Origin: Acidobacteriota bacterium
GTDB lineage: Bacteria; Acidobacteriota; Vicinamibacteria; Vicinamibacterales; UBA2999
Length of the DNA stretch: 42,165 bases
Direction: 5' to 3'
NCBI GenBank assembly: GCA_016210845.1
Contig: JACQTK010000178.1
Span: 1-42,165 of the forward strand
The notes beneath the pieces were generated by a model, which did not search any database, was not told the DNA's origin, and saw nothing but the letters and a program-made list of their open reading frames with translations. The position numbers and the translations under genes are program-made. Shown here piece after piece: positions 1 to 7,212 of the stretch; position 1 is the first letter of the stretch, and each line of letters starts with the position of its first letter.

Positions 1-7
1 GACTTTC

Positions 8-32
8 GGCGGACCTGAAGGTCCGCCTCTAC
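8..32. repeat. Dispersed 3'-end hairpin (copy 1)
   Basis: GGCGGACC (8-15), loop TGAA (16-19) and GGTCCGCC (20-27) form a perfect 8-bp stem, followed by TCTAC (28-32). The TAG stop of the minus-strand gene at 29-325 is read from CTA at 29-31, inside the tail. The same stem sequence occurs at 18033-18052, and the same architecture with another stem at 19178-19202. Confidence 0.8.
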
Positions 33-325
33 GACCCTACACAGAGTGCTTCACACGCGGCACTGCTTTCGCCACCGGGACCGGTGGCGATGCCCGTCTC
101 GAGGCACTCGGTAATACACACCGCCATCTCGTGGCCGCGGGGGGGCGGATCGAGGTTGCGGCAGGCGGTGGTGCAGCACCACGCGCAATTGGCAGGGTCG
201 CCGGCCCCGATGCCGAGCAGCGCCAGCGCGCCCACGGCCAGTCCGCTTCCCAGGCGCCAGATCGCCTCCCGGCGCGACACCGCACTCGACACCGACTTCG
301 CCAGTACGTCGAACCGATGCTCCAT
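29..325 (-). CDS. Tat-exported eight-cysteine small protein
   Basis: The 98-residue product has a twin-arginine-type leader (SRREAIW with Arg18-Arg19, then a hydrophobic stretch to about residue 42). The mature part carries eight cysteines at residues 47, 50, 51, 55, 70, 74, 91 and 95 (CAWCCTTAC, CITEC, CEALC). I chose the ATG at 325 because GAGGAA lies 7 nt upstream; a longer frame to 424 would overlap the neighbour and bury the leader. It starts 26 nt after the stop of the thioredoxin-like gene (352-1026), so the two are probably co-transcribed. Export with many cysteines beside a CxxC oxidoreductase suggests a disulfide-rich or metal-binding periplasmic protein. I do not recognise the family; resemblance to the methylamine dehydrogenase small subunit is only in general layout. 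Confidence 0.75.
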   Translation of the reverse strand: MEHRFDVLAKSVSSAVSRREAIWRLGSGLAVGALALLGIGAGDPANCAWCCTTACRNLDPPPRGHEMAVCITECLETGIATGPGGESSAACEALCVGS

Positions 326-351
326 TGCCGTTCCTCTTTTCTGCCTTCTCC

Positions 352-1026
352 TCAACCCCAATTGGAGGCGGGCGATGCTGCCAGGGCAGGACCGCCGGTC
401 AGGACGGACGCCGCACGCGACCACAATCCCAGAATGGCGTCGGGCCCCTTCGCAACGGGCGCCGCGACGCGCCCATCTCCGTCGATCAGGTACGCAATGG
501 GCGTCGCGAACATCGCGTACAGCTTGGAGATCTCCCAGTGCCGCTGCAGCCCTATGGGAAACGTCAATCGGTGCTGCGCCGCCTTCGCGCGGTTCGCGTC
601 CACATCACCGCGGCTGATCATGACGATCTGGACGCTCCCGGATCGACCACGCTGCTCGAGCCGCGGTGCGAGCGCGTCGCACGGACCGCAGTGCGGATCG
701 GAAAACACCAGCAAGAGGGGACACCCCCGGAACTCCGCGAGCGACAGCTCACCGCCGTCGAGGCGCGCCACACGAAAGTCGGGCGCCGCCGTGCCCTGTG
801 CCAGCCCGTCGCGCTTCAGACGGCTTTTCGCCAGCAGGCCTCCGCCCTTGACCGAATCCTCATCCACCGCCGCACCGCCGCCGGATGTCAGCGTCAGCTG
901 CTCGATCTGGCGTTCCAGCAACTCGAGGCGTTCCAGGATGCGCCCGTTCTGCCTCAGCAGCTGGACGCCGAACCAGCAGCCAAAGGCGACGAAGCCGAAC
1001 GCAAGCGCCAGAACGAGCAGGGTCAT
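352..1026 (-). CDS. Membrane-anchored thioredoxin/TlpA-MauD-like protein
   Basis: The 224-residue protein has an N-terminal transmembrane anchor (residues 1-24), a short predicted coiled coil (about 26-46) and a thioredoxin/redoxin domain from about residue 80. It carries the active-site motif DPHCGPC (Cys113, Cys116) and the late cis-proline region FATPIAY. Such proteins (TlpA, ResA, MauD) work outside the cytoplasmic membrane and reduce or isomerise disulfides of exported proteins. MauD-type membrane thioredoxins are known helpers of cysteine-rich partners, which fits the Tat-exported eight-cysteine protein encoded just downstream. The longer frame extends into the LOG gene antisense; the ATG at 1026 starts a proper membrane anchor. 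The substrate assignment is an inference. Confidence 0.8.
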   Translation of the reverse strand: MTLLVLALAFGFVAFGCWFGVQLLRQNGRILERLELLERQIEQLTLTSGGGAAVDEDSVKGGGLLAKSRLKRDGLAQGTAAPDFRVARLDGGELSLAEFRGCPLLLVFSDPHCGPCDALAPRLEQRGRSGSVQIVMISRGDVDANRAKAAQHRLTFPIGLQRHWEISKLYAMFATPIAYLIDGDGRVAAPVAKGPDAILGLWSRAASVLTGGPALAASPASNWG

Positions 1027-1157
1027 CACAGGTTCACTGTGTGCAACTGCAGAGCTTATACGAATACTCAGGTTACACGTTATGTGACTCGGGCGCCATC
1101 CATGGCTACGAGAGTGCGCCAGGCGTGCGGAATGGACACATCCCTGGGCTTGTTTCC

Positions 1158-2018
1158 TTACGATCGCGTCTTCGCGATGCCTGGGGTCTCCCTTTCCTGG
1201 GGTGTCGCCGGCGCAAGATGGTGCTCGGTCAGGTGGGCCTGGAGAAGCTGGAACGCCTGCTGGGGCGTATCCGCCCGCTGGAGCAGGGCCAGGTCGGCAG
1301 CCTCGATCGCGCCCCAGTCCACCAGCGGTTCCAAGTTGAGGATCGGGTCCCAGTACTCCTTCCCGTACAGGATGATTTGAATCTGCTTCGCCAGCTTCTC
1401 GGTCTGCATCAGCGTGAGGAGCTCGAACATCTCGTCGAGCGTCCCGAAGCCGCCCGGAAAGATCACGAGCGCCTTCGCCAGATACGCGAACCAGAACTTC
1501 CGCATGAAGAAGTAGTGGAACTCGAAGTGCAGGCCGTCGGTGATGTAGGGGTTGGCCCCCTGCTCGTAAGGCAGCTTGATGTTGAGGCCGATGGTCTTGC
1601 CCCCTGCCTCCTTGGCGCCGCGATTGGCGGCTTCCATGATGCCTGGGCCGCCGCCGGAGGTGACGACGAAGCGGTGGTGCGGCGACGCGAGGGCGAGCGA
1701 CCACGCGGTGAGCAGGTGCGCCAGCTCCCGCGCCTCCTCGTAGTACCGCGACCACTCCACCGCCTTCTTCCTGCGCGCGAGATGCTCGTCGGCAAGGCCG
1801 AGCCGGGCCGCGGCGCGGCGCGTGAGCCGCTCGAGCGCCGCTTCCGCGTGCTCGCGGCTGTGGATGCGCGCGGAGCCGAAGAAGACGACGGTGTCCTGGA
1901 TGTTCTGGGCCTTGAACCGGCGAAGCGGCTCGAGGTACTCGGCGAGAATGCGAATGGGACGAGCTTCCTCGCTGTCGAGGAACTCCTGGTCGAGGTAGGC
2001 CAGCGGCTGCAGCTGCAT
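1158..2018 (-). CDS. LOG-family nucleotide 5'-monophosphate phosphoribohydrolase
   Basis: The 286-residue protein has the family motifs GGGPGIMEAANRGA (about 122-135) and FPGGFGTLDE (about 187-196), which bind the phosphoribosyl group and supply the catalytic Glu and Arg. LOG/TIGR00730 proteins, often mis-named lysine decarboxylases, cleave nucleoside monophosphates to a base and ribose 5-phosphate. They act in cytokinin activation in plants and in nucleotide salvage in bacteria (YgdH/PpnN). An N-terminal extension of about 40 residues before the Rossmann fold puts it nearer the longer type II LOGs than the roughly 190-residue short forms. It is divergent from the SRPBCC gene, with 41 bp between starts. 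The exact substrate cannot be read from the sequence. Confidence 0.88.
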   Translation of the reverse strand: MQLQPLAYLDQEFLDSEEARPIRILAEYLEPLRRFKAQNIQDTVVFFGSARIHSREHAEAALERLTRRAAARLGLADEHLARRKKAVEWSRYYEEARELAHLLTAWSLALASPHHRFVVTSGGGPGIMEAANRGAKEAGGKTIGLNIKLPYEQGANPYITDGLHFEFHYFFMRKFWFAYLAKALVIFPGGFGTLDEMFELLTLMQTEKLAKQIQIILYGKEYWDPILNLEPLVDWGAIEAADLALLQRADTPQQAFQLLQAHLTEHHLAPATPQERETPGIAKTRS

Positions 2019-2059
2019 CCAGCAATTATCGAGTCACGCCGCAGCCGGCTCAAGGCACA

Positions 2060-2539
2060 ATGCTGGGACGCATGCGGGAGTTCGCGCACAGCCTGGTGAT
2101 CAACGCCCCGCCCGCCGCCGTGCTGGACGCTTTCTTCGATCCGGAGGCGCTGGCCGTCTGGTGGCAGATCTCGCGATCGGTGTGCATCCCGCGTCCGCTC
2201 GGCGGGTATGCCGTGGAATGGGAGCCGACCGAATGGCGCGACGAGCTGCTCGGCCGCCTGGGCGGCGGCTTTCACGCCACGGTCATCGACTTCAAGCCCG
2301 GCCGCGAGTTCTTCCTGGCGGACGCCTACTGGCTGCCCCCCGACGGCGAGCCGATCGGGCCCATGGCGCTCGAAGCCAGGTGCAGCCTGCAGGGTGAGGC
2401 GACGCTGCTGCACGTGCGGCAGTCGGGCTGCGACCCCGACAGCCCGCGGTGGATTCGCTATTACGACATCATCTCGACTGGATGGACGCTGGCGCTCGAC
2501 GCGCTGAAGACGCACCTCGAGGAGCGCTGGGGGTCATAG
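2060..2539 (+). CDS. SRPBCC/AHSA1-type ligand-binding domain protein
   Basis: The 159-residue product begins REFAHSLVINAPPAAVLDAFFDPEALAVWW, the typical opening of START-like (SRPBCC) folds related to Aha1 and polyketide cyclases, and ends with the long helix TGWTLALDALKTHLEE. These folds form a hydrophobic cavity and bind lipids or small ligands, or modulate a partner; no catalytic residue can be named. ATG at 2060 (AAGG 4 nt upstream) or ATG at 2072 could start translation. It converges with pyruvate kinase, with no gap between the stop codons (2539/2540). Confidence 0.75.
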   Translation: MLGRMREFAHSLVINAPPAAVLDAFFDPEALAVWWQISRSVCIPRPLGGYAVEWEPTEWRDELLGRLGGGFHATVIDFKPGREFFLADAYWLPPDGEPIGPMALEARCSLQGEATLLHVRQSGCDPDSPRWIRYYDIISTGWTLALDALKTHLEERWGS

Positions 2540-3958
2540 TCACACGCGTTGGATCTTGAGGACGTTCGAGGGCCCGGGCGCGAGATCCGGCGTGATGCTG
2601 ACGAGCACGATCGGCGAGGCCGGCGGGATGTCGCCGCGGGCGACGAGCTGGCCGCCCACGCGGCTGGCCGCGACCGTCACGTCGCCGCTCAGATCGGCGA
2701 CCACAGGCACCACGCCCCAGGCCAGCGCGAGGCGGCGCGCCACGTCGGGCCGGTCGGTCGCGGCGTACACCGGCGCGCGGGGCCTCAGCGCCGAGAGCAG
2801 CCGGGCTGTCTTCCCGCCGCGGGTGACGGCCACGATGGCCGTGGCGTCGCCGCGCTCGGCGAGCGTGACGGCGGCCTCGCAGAGCGCCCGGGCGTGACCG
2901 GTGAGCAGCTGCCCGCCGCTGAGCGGGACCCGCTCCACCCGCGGAATCGTCTCCGCGTCGCGGATGATCAGGTCGAGCGTCTGCACGGCGCGCACGGGGT
3001 GAGCGCCGATCGCCGTCTCTCCCGCCAGCATGACCGCGTCGACGCCCTCGTCGACCGCCGTGGCCGCGTCGCTGACCTCGGCGCGCGTGGGCCGAGGCTC
3101 GGACCGCATCGACTCGAGCACCTGCGTGGCGACGATCACGGGGACGCCGAGCGCGCGCGCACGGCGCGCCACGTCCTTCTGCACCCGCGGCACGCGCTCG
3201 AGCGGCAGCTCGAGCCCCAGGTCGCCGCGGGCGACCATCACCGCGTTGGCCGCCTCGAGAATCTCGTCGATGCGCGCGACGGCCTCGGCGCGCTCCAGCT
3301 TGGCCACGATCGGCAGGTCGGGAGCGCCCGCCTGCGCCAGCGCCTCGCGCGCCTGCCGCACCTCGTGAGCGCTCCGCACGAAGCTGAGCGCGATCCAGTC
3401 GACGCCCGACTTCACCCCGAATCTCAGGTCGTCGATGTCCTTGGGCGTCAGCGCCATCGACGGCAGCTGCACGCCCGGTACGTTGATCCCCTTGTGCTCG
3501 CCGAGCAGCCCTCCGTCGATCACCGTCGTACGGACGTCGGTCGTCCCCGTATCGTCCACGCGCAGGGCGATGCGGCCGTCGTCGACCAGCAGTACGTCGC
3601 CGCGCCGCACGACGCGAGGCAGATCCGGATACGGGATCGACACCCGACCGGGTTCGCCAGGAGCGTCCCCCACGACGATTCGCAGCTCGTCGCCCGCGGT
3701 GAGCGCCAGCGACACGCCGTCGCGCAGCGCGCCCGTGCGGATCTTCGGGCCGCCAAGGTCCTGCAGCAGCGCCACGCTGCGCCCGTGCTTCTGCGCCGAG
3801 GCGCGCACGCGCGCGATCGCCTCTGCGTGCGCGTCGCGCGTGCCGTGCGAAAAGTTGAGGCGGAACACGTCGACGCCCGCGATCGTCATCGCGTCGATGG
3901 CCTGCGCGCTGCTCGTGGCAGGGCCGATCGTCGCGACGATCTTCGTATGCCTCATCAT
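2540..3958 (-). CDS. pyk: Pyruvate kinase
   Basis: The 472-residue enzyme converts phosphoenolpyruvate and ADP to pyruvate and ATP, the last step of glycolysis. Diagnostic segments are TKIVATIGPATSS at the N-terminus, NFSHG (35-39, K+/ATP site), DLGGPKIRTG (about 67-76), the catalytic lysine segment IVAKLERAEAV, the metal-binding VARGDLGLELP, and PTRAEVSDAATAVDEGVDAVMLAGETAIG in the barrel. The length is normal for bacterial enzymes. Two consecutive ATGs begin the frame (MMRHTK); the second may be the true start. The gene stands alone, divergent from the small gene at 4004. Confidence 0.97.
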   Translation of the reverse strand: MMRHTKIVATIGPATSSAQAIDAMTIAGVDVFRLNFSHGTRDAHAEAIARVRASAQKHGRSVALLQDLGGPKIRTGALRDGVSLALTAGDELRIVVGDAPGEPGRVSIPYPDLPRVVRRGDVLLVDDGRIALRVDDTGTTDVRTTVIDGGLLGEHKGINVPGVQLPSMALTPKDIDDLRFGVKSGVDWIALSFVRSAHEVRQAREALAQAGAPDLPIVAKLERAEAVARIDEILEAANAVMVARGDLGLELPLERVPRVQKDVARRARALGVPVIVATQVLESMRSEPRPTRAEVSDAATAVDEGVDAVMLAGETAIGAHPVRAVQTLDLIIRDAETIPRVERVPLSGGQLLTGHARALCEAAVTLAERGDATAIVAVTRGGKTARLLSALRPRAPVYAATDRPDVARRLALAWGVVPVVADLSGDVTVAASRVGGQLVARGDIPPASPIVLVSITPDLAPGPSNVLKIQRV

Positions 3959-4003
3959 GACGCTCGAATGTTAATAGGGTACTCTGTAAACCTTGACCTT
4001 CTC

Positions 4004-4192
4004 ATGACGATCAAACAGTGGCTCGACAATGCCACGCAGGATGCCGAGCGTCGCGGGTTGCCCGACCTGAAGCCGCTGCTCGAGACGCTCGCGCGGGCGA
4101 CCTCGGCCCTGCGGTCGGCCGACTGGAACGCCGACGCGACCGGCGAGACCTGCGACGGGCCGCGGAGGCAGGGACACACGGAGGTCGATTGA
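4004..4192 (+). CDS. Small conserved-looking protein upstream of amidase
   Basis: This 62-residue frame begins MTIKQWLDNATQDAERRG and continues LPDLKPLLETLARATSALR. It is an amphipathic, largely helical small protein with a C-terminal tail of low complexity. It is in frame with a much longer antisense shadow of pyruvate kinase, so an automatic call may miss it or overextend it. The ATG at 4004 lies 45 bp from the divergent pyruvate kinase start. It ends 48 nt before the amidase start and probably shares its transcript. No function can be assigned; helix-rich small proteins next to amidases can act as subunits (compare GatC with GatA), but no sequence similarity to GatC is claimed. Confidence 0.6.
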   Translation: MTIKQWLDNATQDAERRGLPDLKPLLETLARATSALRSADWNADATGETCDGPRRQGHTEVD

Positions 4193-4240
4193 TCAGAACA
4201 CTCTCCGTGCCGCCGTGTCTCCGTGACCCGCGGGAAGCCC

Positions 4241-5599
4241 ATGCCCGCTGAGCCGCGCACGATCGCCGAGATCGCGCGGGCGCTCGAATCGGGCAAGACC
4301 ACGTCGGAGGCCATCACCGAGCAGTGCCTCGACCGCATCGCGGAGCGCAATCCCTCGCTGAATGCGTTCATCACCGTGCTCGCCGACGAGGCGCGGGCGC
4401 AGGCGCGGGAGGCGGACCGCGAGATGCGCGCGGGCCGCCGCCGCGGCCCCCTGCACGGCGTCCCGATCTCGCTCAAGGATCTGTTCGACCTGCGCGGCAC
4501 GGCGACGACGGCCGCGTCGCGTGTCCGCCGAGGCCACGTTGCGCGCGCGGATGCGCCCGCCGTGAGCCGTCTGCGGGCGGCGGGCGCCGTTTTCGTCGGC
4601 AAAACGAACCTCCATGAGTTCGCGCTCGGCACCACGAACGAGGAGTCGGCGTTTGGCCCGGCGCGACACCCGCTCGATCCCAAGCGGTCGCCCGGCGGAT
4701 CGTCGGGGGGCTCCGCCGCGTCGGTGCTGGCGGGGATGGCGTACGCATCGCTCGGGTCGGACACGGGCGGCTCAATCCGTATCCCATCCGCCGCATGCGG
4801 GCTCGTCGGGCTCAAGCCCGCTTTCGGGGAGGTCTCCACAGAAGGAGTGGTGCCTCTCAGCACAACCCTCGACCATGTCGGACCGATCTGCCGGTCGGTG
4901 GAAGATGCCTCGATTCTGTACAGTATTCTGCGAGGCTTCGCGCCGAGCCCACGGGCTCCGCAAGAGGCTCCCCGAGGGCTGACGTTGGGTGTGCTGCGCG
5001 GGTACTTCACCGCGGTGCTCGACCCACAGGTGGCCGCCGCATTCGACAGCGCCTGCGCGCGACTCCAGCGGCAGGGCGTGCGGCTGGACGACGTCGACAT
5101 TCCGCACGCGAGCGACATCGCGCCGATCTACCTACACATCGTGCTCTCGGAGGCCGCCGTGTACCACGCGATGACGCTCGAGACCCGCCCGGACGACTAC
5201 ACGCCGAACGTCCGGCTGCGGCTGGAAATGGGGCGTTACATCCTCGCGGAGGACTACGGGCGGGCGCTGCGCGGACGCGAGGTCCTGACGCGCGAAGTCG
5301 ATGCCGCGCTGGAGGGGCGTGACGGCCTGCTGCTTCCGGCTCTCGCCGTCCCAGCCACCAAGCTTGGCGCGTCCGACGTGCGCGTGGGCGCGTCGGAGGA
5401 ACCGGTGCGGAACATCACGCTCCGGCTCACACAGCTGTTCAACCTGACGGGGCATCCGGCCTTGACGATGCCGTGCGGGGTGACCACCGAAGGACTGCCT
5501 GTCGGCGCGCAGCTCGTCGGACATCGTCCGCGGACGCCGCCGATGCTGGACGTCGCGGGCGCGATCGAGCCCTACTGCGGTCCGGGGACGTCGCGTTGA
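4241..5599 (+). CDS. Amidase-signature family hydrolase (GatA-like)
   Basis: The 452-residue enzyme has the complete Ser-cisSer-Lys triad: Lys79 in PISLKDLFD, Ser154 in PGGSSGGSAA and Ser178 in SDTGGSIRIPS. The numbering matches GatA of the tRNA amidotransferase. The family hydrolyses amides through an acyl-serine intermediate. The C-terminal half (GRYILAEDYGRALRGREVL) looks like stand-alone amidases rather than true GatA, and no gatB or gatC is nearby, so I infer a general amidase. ATG at 4241 is preferred over the upstream GTG at 4223 because GGGAAG precedes it. The substrate is unknown. Confidence 0.9.
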   Translation: MPAEPRTIAEIARALESGKTTSEAITEQCLDRIAERNPSLNAFITVLADEARAQAREADREMRAGRRRGPLHGVPISLKDLFDLRGTATTAASRVRRGHVARADAPAVSRLRAAGAVFVGKTNLHEFALGTTNEESAFGPARHPLDPKRSPGGSSGGSAASVLAGMAYASLGSDTGGSIRIPSAACGLVGLKPAFGEVSTEGVVPLSTTLDHVGPICRSVEDASILYSILRGFAPSPRAPQEAPRGLTLGVLRGYFTAVLDPQVAAAFDSACARLQRQGVRLDDVDIPHASDIAPIYLHIVLSEAAVYHAMTLETRPDDYTPNVRLRLEMGRYILAEDYGRALRGREVLTREVDAALEGRDGLLLPALAVPATKLGASDVRVGASEEPVRNITLRLTQLFNLTGHPALTMPCGVTTEGLPVGAQLVGHRPRTPPMLDVAGAIEPYCGPGTSR

Positions 5600-5736
5600 G
5601 GCTCGGGACGCGCGGGCAGCGGTTGCGGCGGGATATCGGGCGGCGGCGCCGGGCTGATGTCCGGCGGCGGCGTGTCGATGATGTCGGGGACGCCAGGCGG
5701 CCTCGGGACGTCGGGCTTTCGGGGATGCTCGAACAT
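5572..5736 (-). CDS. Possible small proline-rich protein
   Basis: The 54-codon frame reads MFEHPRKPDVPRPPGVPDII followed by repeated PPP-DI-P units (DTPPPDISPAPPPDIPP) and ends at 5572, overlapping the amidase 3' end by 28 nt in convergent orientation. The regular proline/aspartate pattern is more protein-like than the alternative frames. The ATG at 5736 has GGTGAG directly abutting it, which is too close for a good ribosome-binding site, and no better in-frame start is visible. It may be a real but weakly supported gene, or coincidence in GC-rich DNA. Confidence 0.35.
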   Translation of the reverse strand: MFEHPRKPDVPRPPGVPDIIDTPPPDISPAPPPDIPPQPLPARPEPQRDVPGPQ

Positions 5737-5795
5737 CTCACCGGACAGGATGCAACCCAGGGGCCGGCCCGGGCCCTCGAGACCGCTGAGCTGTG

Positions 5796-6872
5796 ATGCT
5801 CGGACTGCTGTTTCACGCGTGGGAGCGCCGACTCGCCTCGGTCACCAAGGACCGCGTGGTCCGGCCGTTCGAGTGGGGCCTCGACTGGATCTCTCCGAAT
5901 GGTCACGAGCCGCTTCCTCCTGAGGAGCGCCTGCGCCGCTGGGTCGACGAGGTCATGCGCGAGACCGAGGCGTTCTTCCACGCGCCGACGACGCGCGAGT
6001 ACCAGTTCGACGAGGCCGATCCGGAGCGGCTGCGCCGCGGCGAGGCGGGCACGTTGCGTTTTCCGACCGCCCTCACGACGCCCCACCCCAGCAACAACGT
6101 CGTGGTGGCGCGCTGGTTCCCCGCGCGCGGTGAGCCGCCCGTGGGCTCCCTCGCTGGCACGGCGGCGCGCCGATCGGGACGCGCCGTGCTCGTGCTGCCG
6201 CAGTGGAACGCCGACGTAGAGGGGCACGTGGGCCTGTCGCGCCTGCTCGCGCGGCTGGGCGTCTCGGCCCTGCGTCTGAGCCTTCCCTATCACGACGAAC
6301 GCATGCCCCCCGAGCTCGCGCGGGCCGACTACATCGTCAGCTCGAACATCGCGCGGACGGTCCAGGTGTGCCGTCAGGCCGTGCTCGACGCGCGGCGCGC
6401 CATCGCCTGGCTCGCGATGCAGGGGTACGAGCGCATCGGCATCCTGGGCACCAGCCTCGGATCGTGTCTGGCGATGCTCACCACGGCGCATGAGCCGTTG
6501 ATCCGCGCGCAGGCCTTGAATCACGTGTCGCCCTGGTTTGCCGATGTTGTCTGGCGGGGCCTCTCGACGCGGCACGTTCGCGAAGGGTTGAACGGCCACA
6601 TCGACCTCGAGCGGCTCAGAGACTTGTGGAGGCCGATCAGCCCGTTCTCGTACCTGGAGCGCGTGCGCGCGGCGCGGACGCTGCTGGTCTACGCGCGCTA
6701 CGACCTGAGCTTTCCCGTTGACCTCTCCCGAATGCTGGTCGCCGAGTTCCGGCGCCGCCAGATCCAGCACGAGGTGTCCGTGCTGCCGTGCGGCCACTAC
6801 AGCACGGGGTTGACGCCGTTCAAGTACATGGACGGCTACGTACTGGCCCGGTTCCTGCGGAGGAATCTCTGA
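5796..6872 (+). CDS. Alpha/beta hydrolase family protein
   Basis: The 358-residue protein contains the nucleophile elbow GTSLGS (Ser220), an acid in YARYDLSFP (Asp303) and a histidine in PCGHYSTG (His334), in the right order for a Ser-Asp-His triad. RAVLVLPQWNADVEGH (about 129-144) is the beta-strand and oxyanion region. No signal peptide is visible, so it is likely cytosolic. About 125 residues precede the hydrolase core, longer than minimal hydrolases. GTG at 5793 directly precedes ATG 5796. The substrate cannot be predicted; ester or thioester hydrolysis is typical of the fold. Confidence 0.85.
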   Translation: MLGLLFHAWERRLASVTKDRVVRPFEWGLDWISPNGHEPLPPEERLRRWVDEVMRETEAFFHAPTTREYQFDEADPERLRRGEAGTLRFPTALTTPHPSNNVVVARWFPARGEPPVGSLAGTAARRSGRAVLVLPQWNADVEGHVGLSRLLARLGVSALRLSLPYHDERMPPELARADYIVSSNIARTVQVCRQAVLDARRAIAWLAMQGYERIGILGTSLGSCLAMLTTAHEPLIRAQALNHVSPWFADVVWRGLSTRHVREGLNGHIDLERLRDLWRPISPFSYLERVRAARTLLVYARYDLSFPVDLSRMLVAEFRRRQIQHEVSVLPCGHYSTGLTPFKYMDGYVLARFLRRNL

Positions 6873-6903
6873 GATCTTCTCAATCCCTCCGTTACCTGTC
6901 GAA

Positions 6904-6923
6904 GCGCACGCTTCAGCGTGCGG
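6904..6923. repeat. Dispersed 3'-end hairpin (copy 2, one mismatch)
   Basis: GCGCACGC (6904-6911), loop TTCA (6912-6915) and GCGTGCGG (6916-6923) pair with a single mismatch. The TGA stop of the minus-strand gene (6924-6926) abuts it directly, and it lies 32 nt after the stop of the plus-strand hydrolase, so it sits between convergent genes. Confidence 0.65.
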
Positions 6924-7169
6924 TCAGAGATATTCCAGCAGCATGAGGAGGGCGTTGTAGACCACCTCGGCGAGCTGGCGCACGAGCGGCGAGATCTCGC
7001 CTTCATCCACCGCGTTGGCCACCGTGACCGGATCGGTGAGCAGCAGCCAAATCGTCGCGCCAGCGATGACGGCCGCGACGATGCCGACGAGCGCCGCCAC
7101 GCTGATGACGCGGCCGACCTTGACGTCGGCATCCAAGTCATGAGGGCTCTCGGAAGCGGTCACGGCCAT
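6924..7169 (-). CDS. Small single-pass membrane protein
   Basis: The 81-residue product has one strong transmembrane helix (VISVAALVGIVAAVIAGATIWLLL, about residues 20-43), an acidic N-terminal tail and an amphipathic C-terminal helix (ISPLVRQLAEVVYNALLMLLEYL). It stands alone between a convergent hydrolase and the M16 peptidase pair, and its stop abuts the hairpin at 6904-6923. No family is recognised. A single anchor with an amphipathic helix suggests a small membrane or regulatory subunit, but that is only a guess. Confidence 0.65.
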   Translation of the reverse strand: MAVTASESPHDLDADVKVGRVISVAALVGIVAAVIAGATIWLLLTDPVTVANAVDEGEISPLVRQLAEVVYNALLMLLEYL

Positions 7170-7212
7170 CCAACAGTACTACGCTATCGGGAGACCCCGG
7201 TTTACAAGGATT

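Noticed and set aside
2549-4003. Long plus-strand frame (of 547 codons) opposite pyruvate kinase
   Set aside because: It is antisense to an unmistakable pyruvate kinase and rich in Arg/His; only its last 62 codons (4004-4192) make a separate protein.
4241-5599. Glu-tRNA(Gln) amidotransferase subunit A
   Set aside because: The catalytic numbering matches, but no gatB or gatC is nearby and the C-terminal half resembles general amidases.
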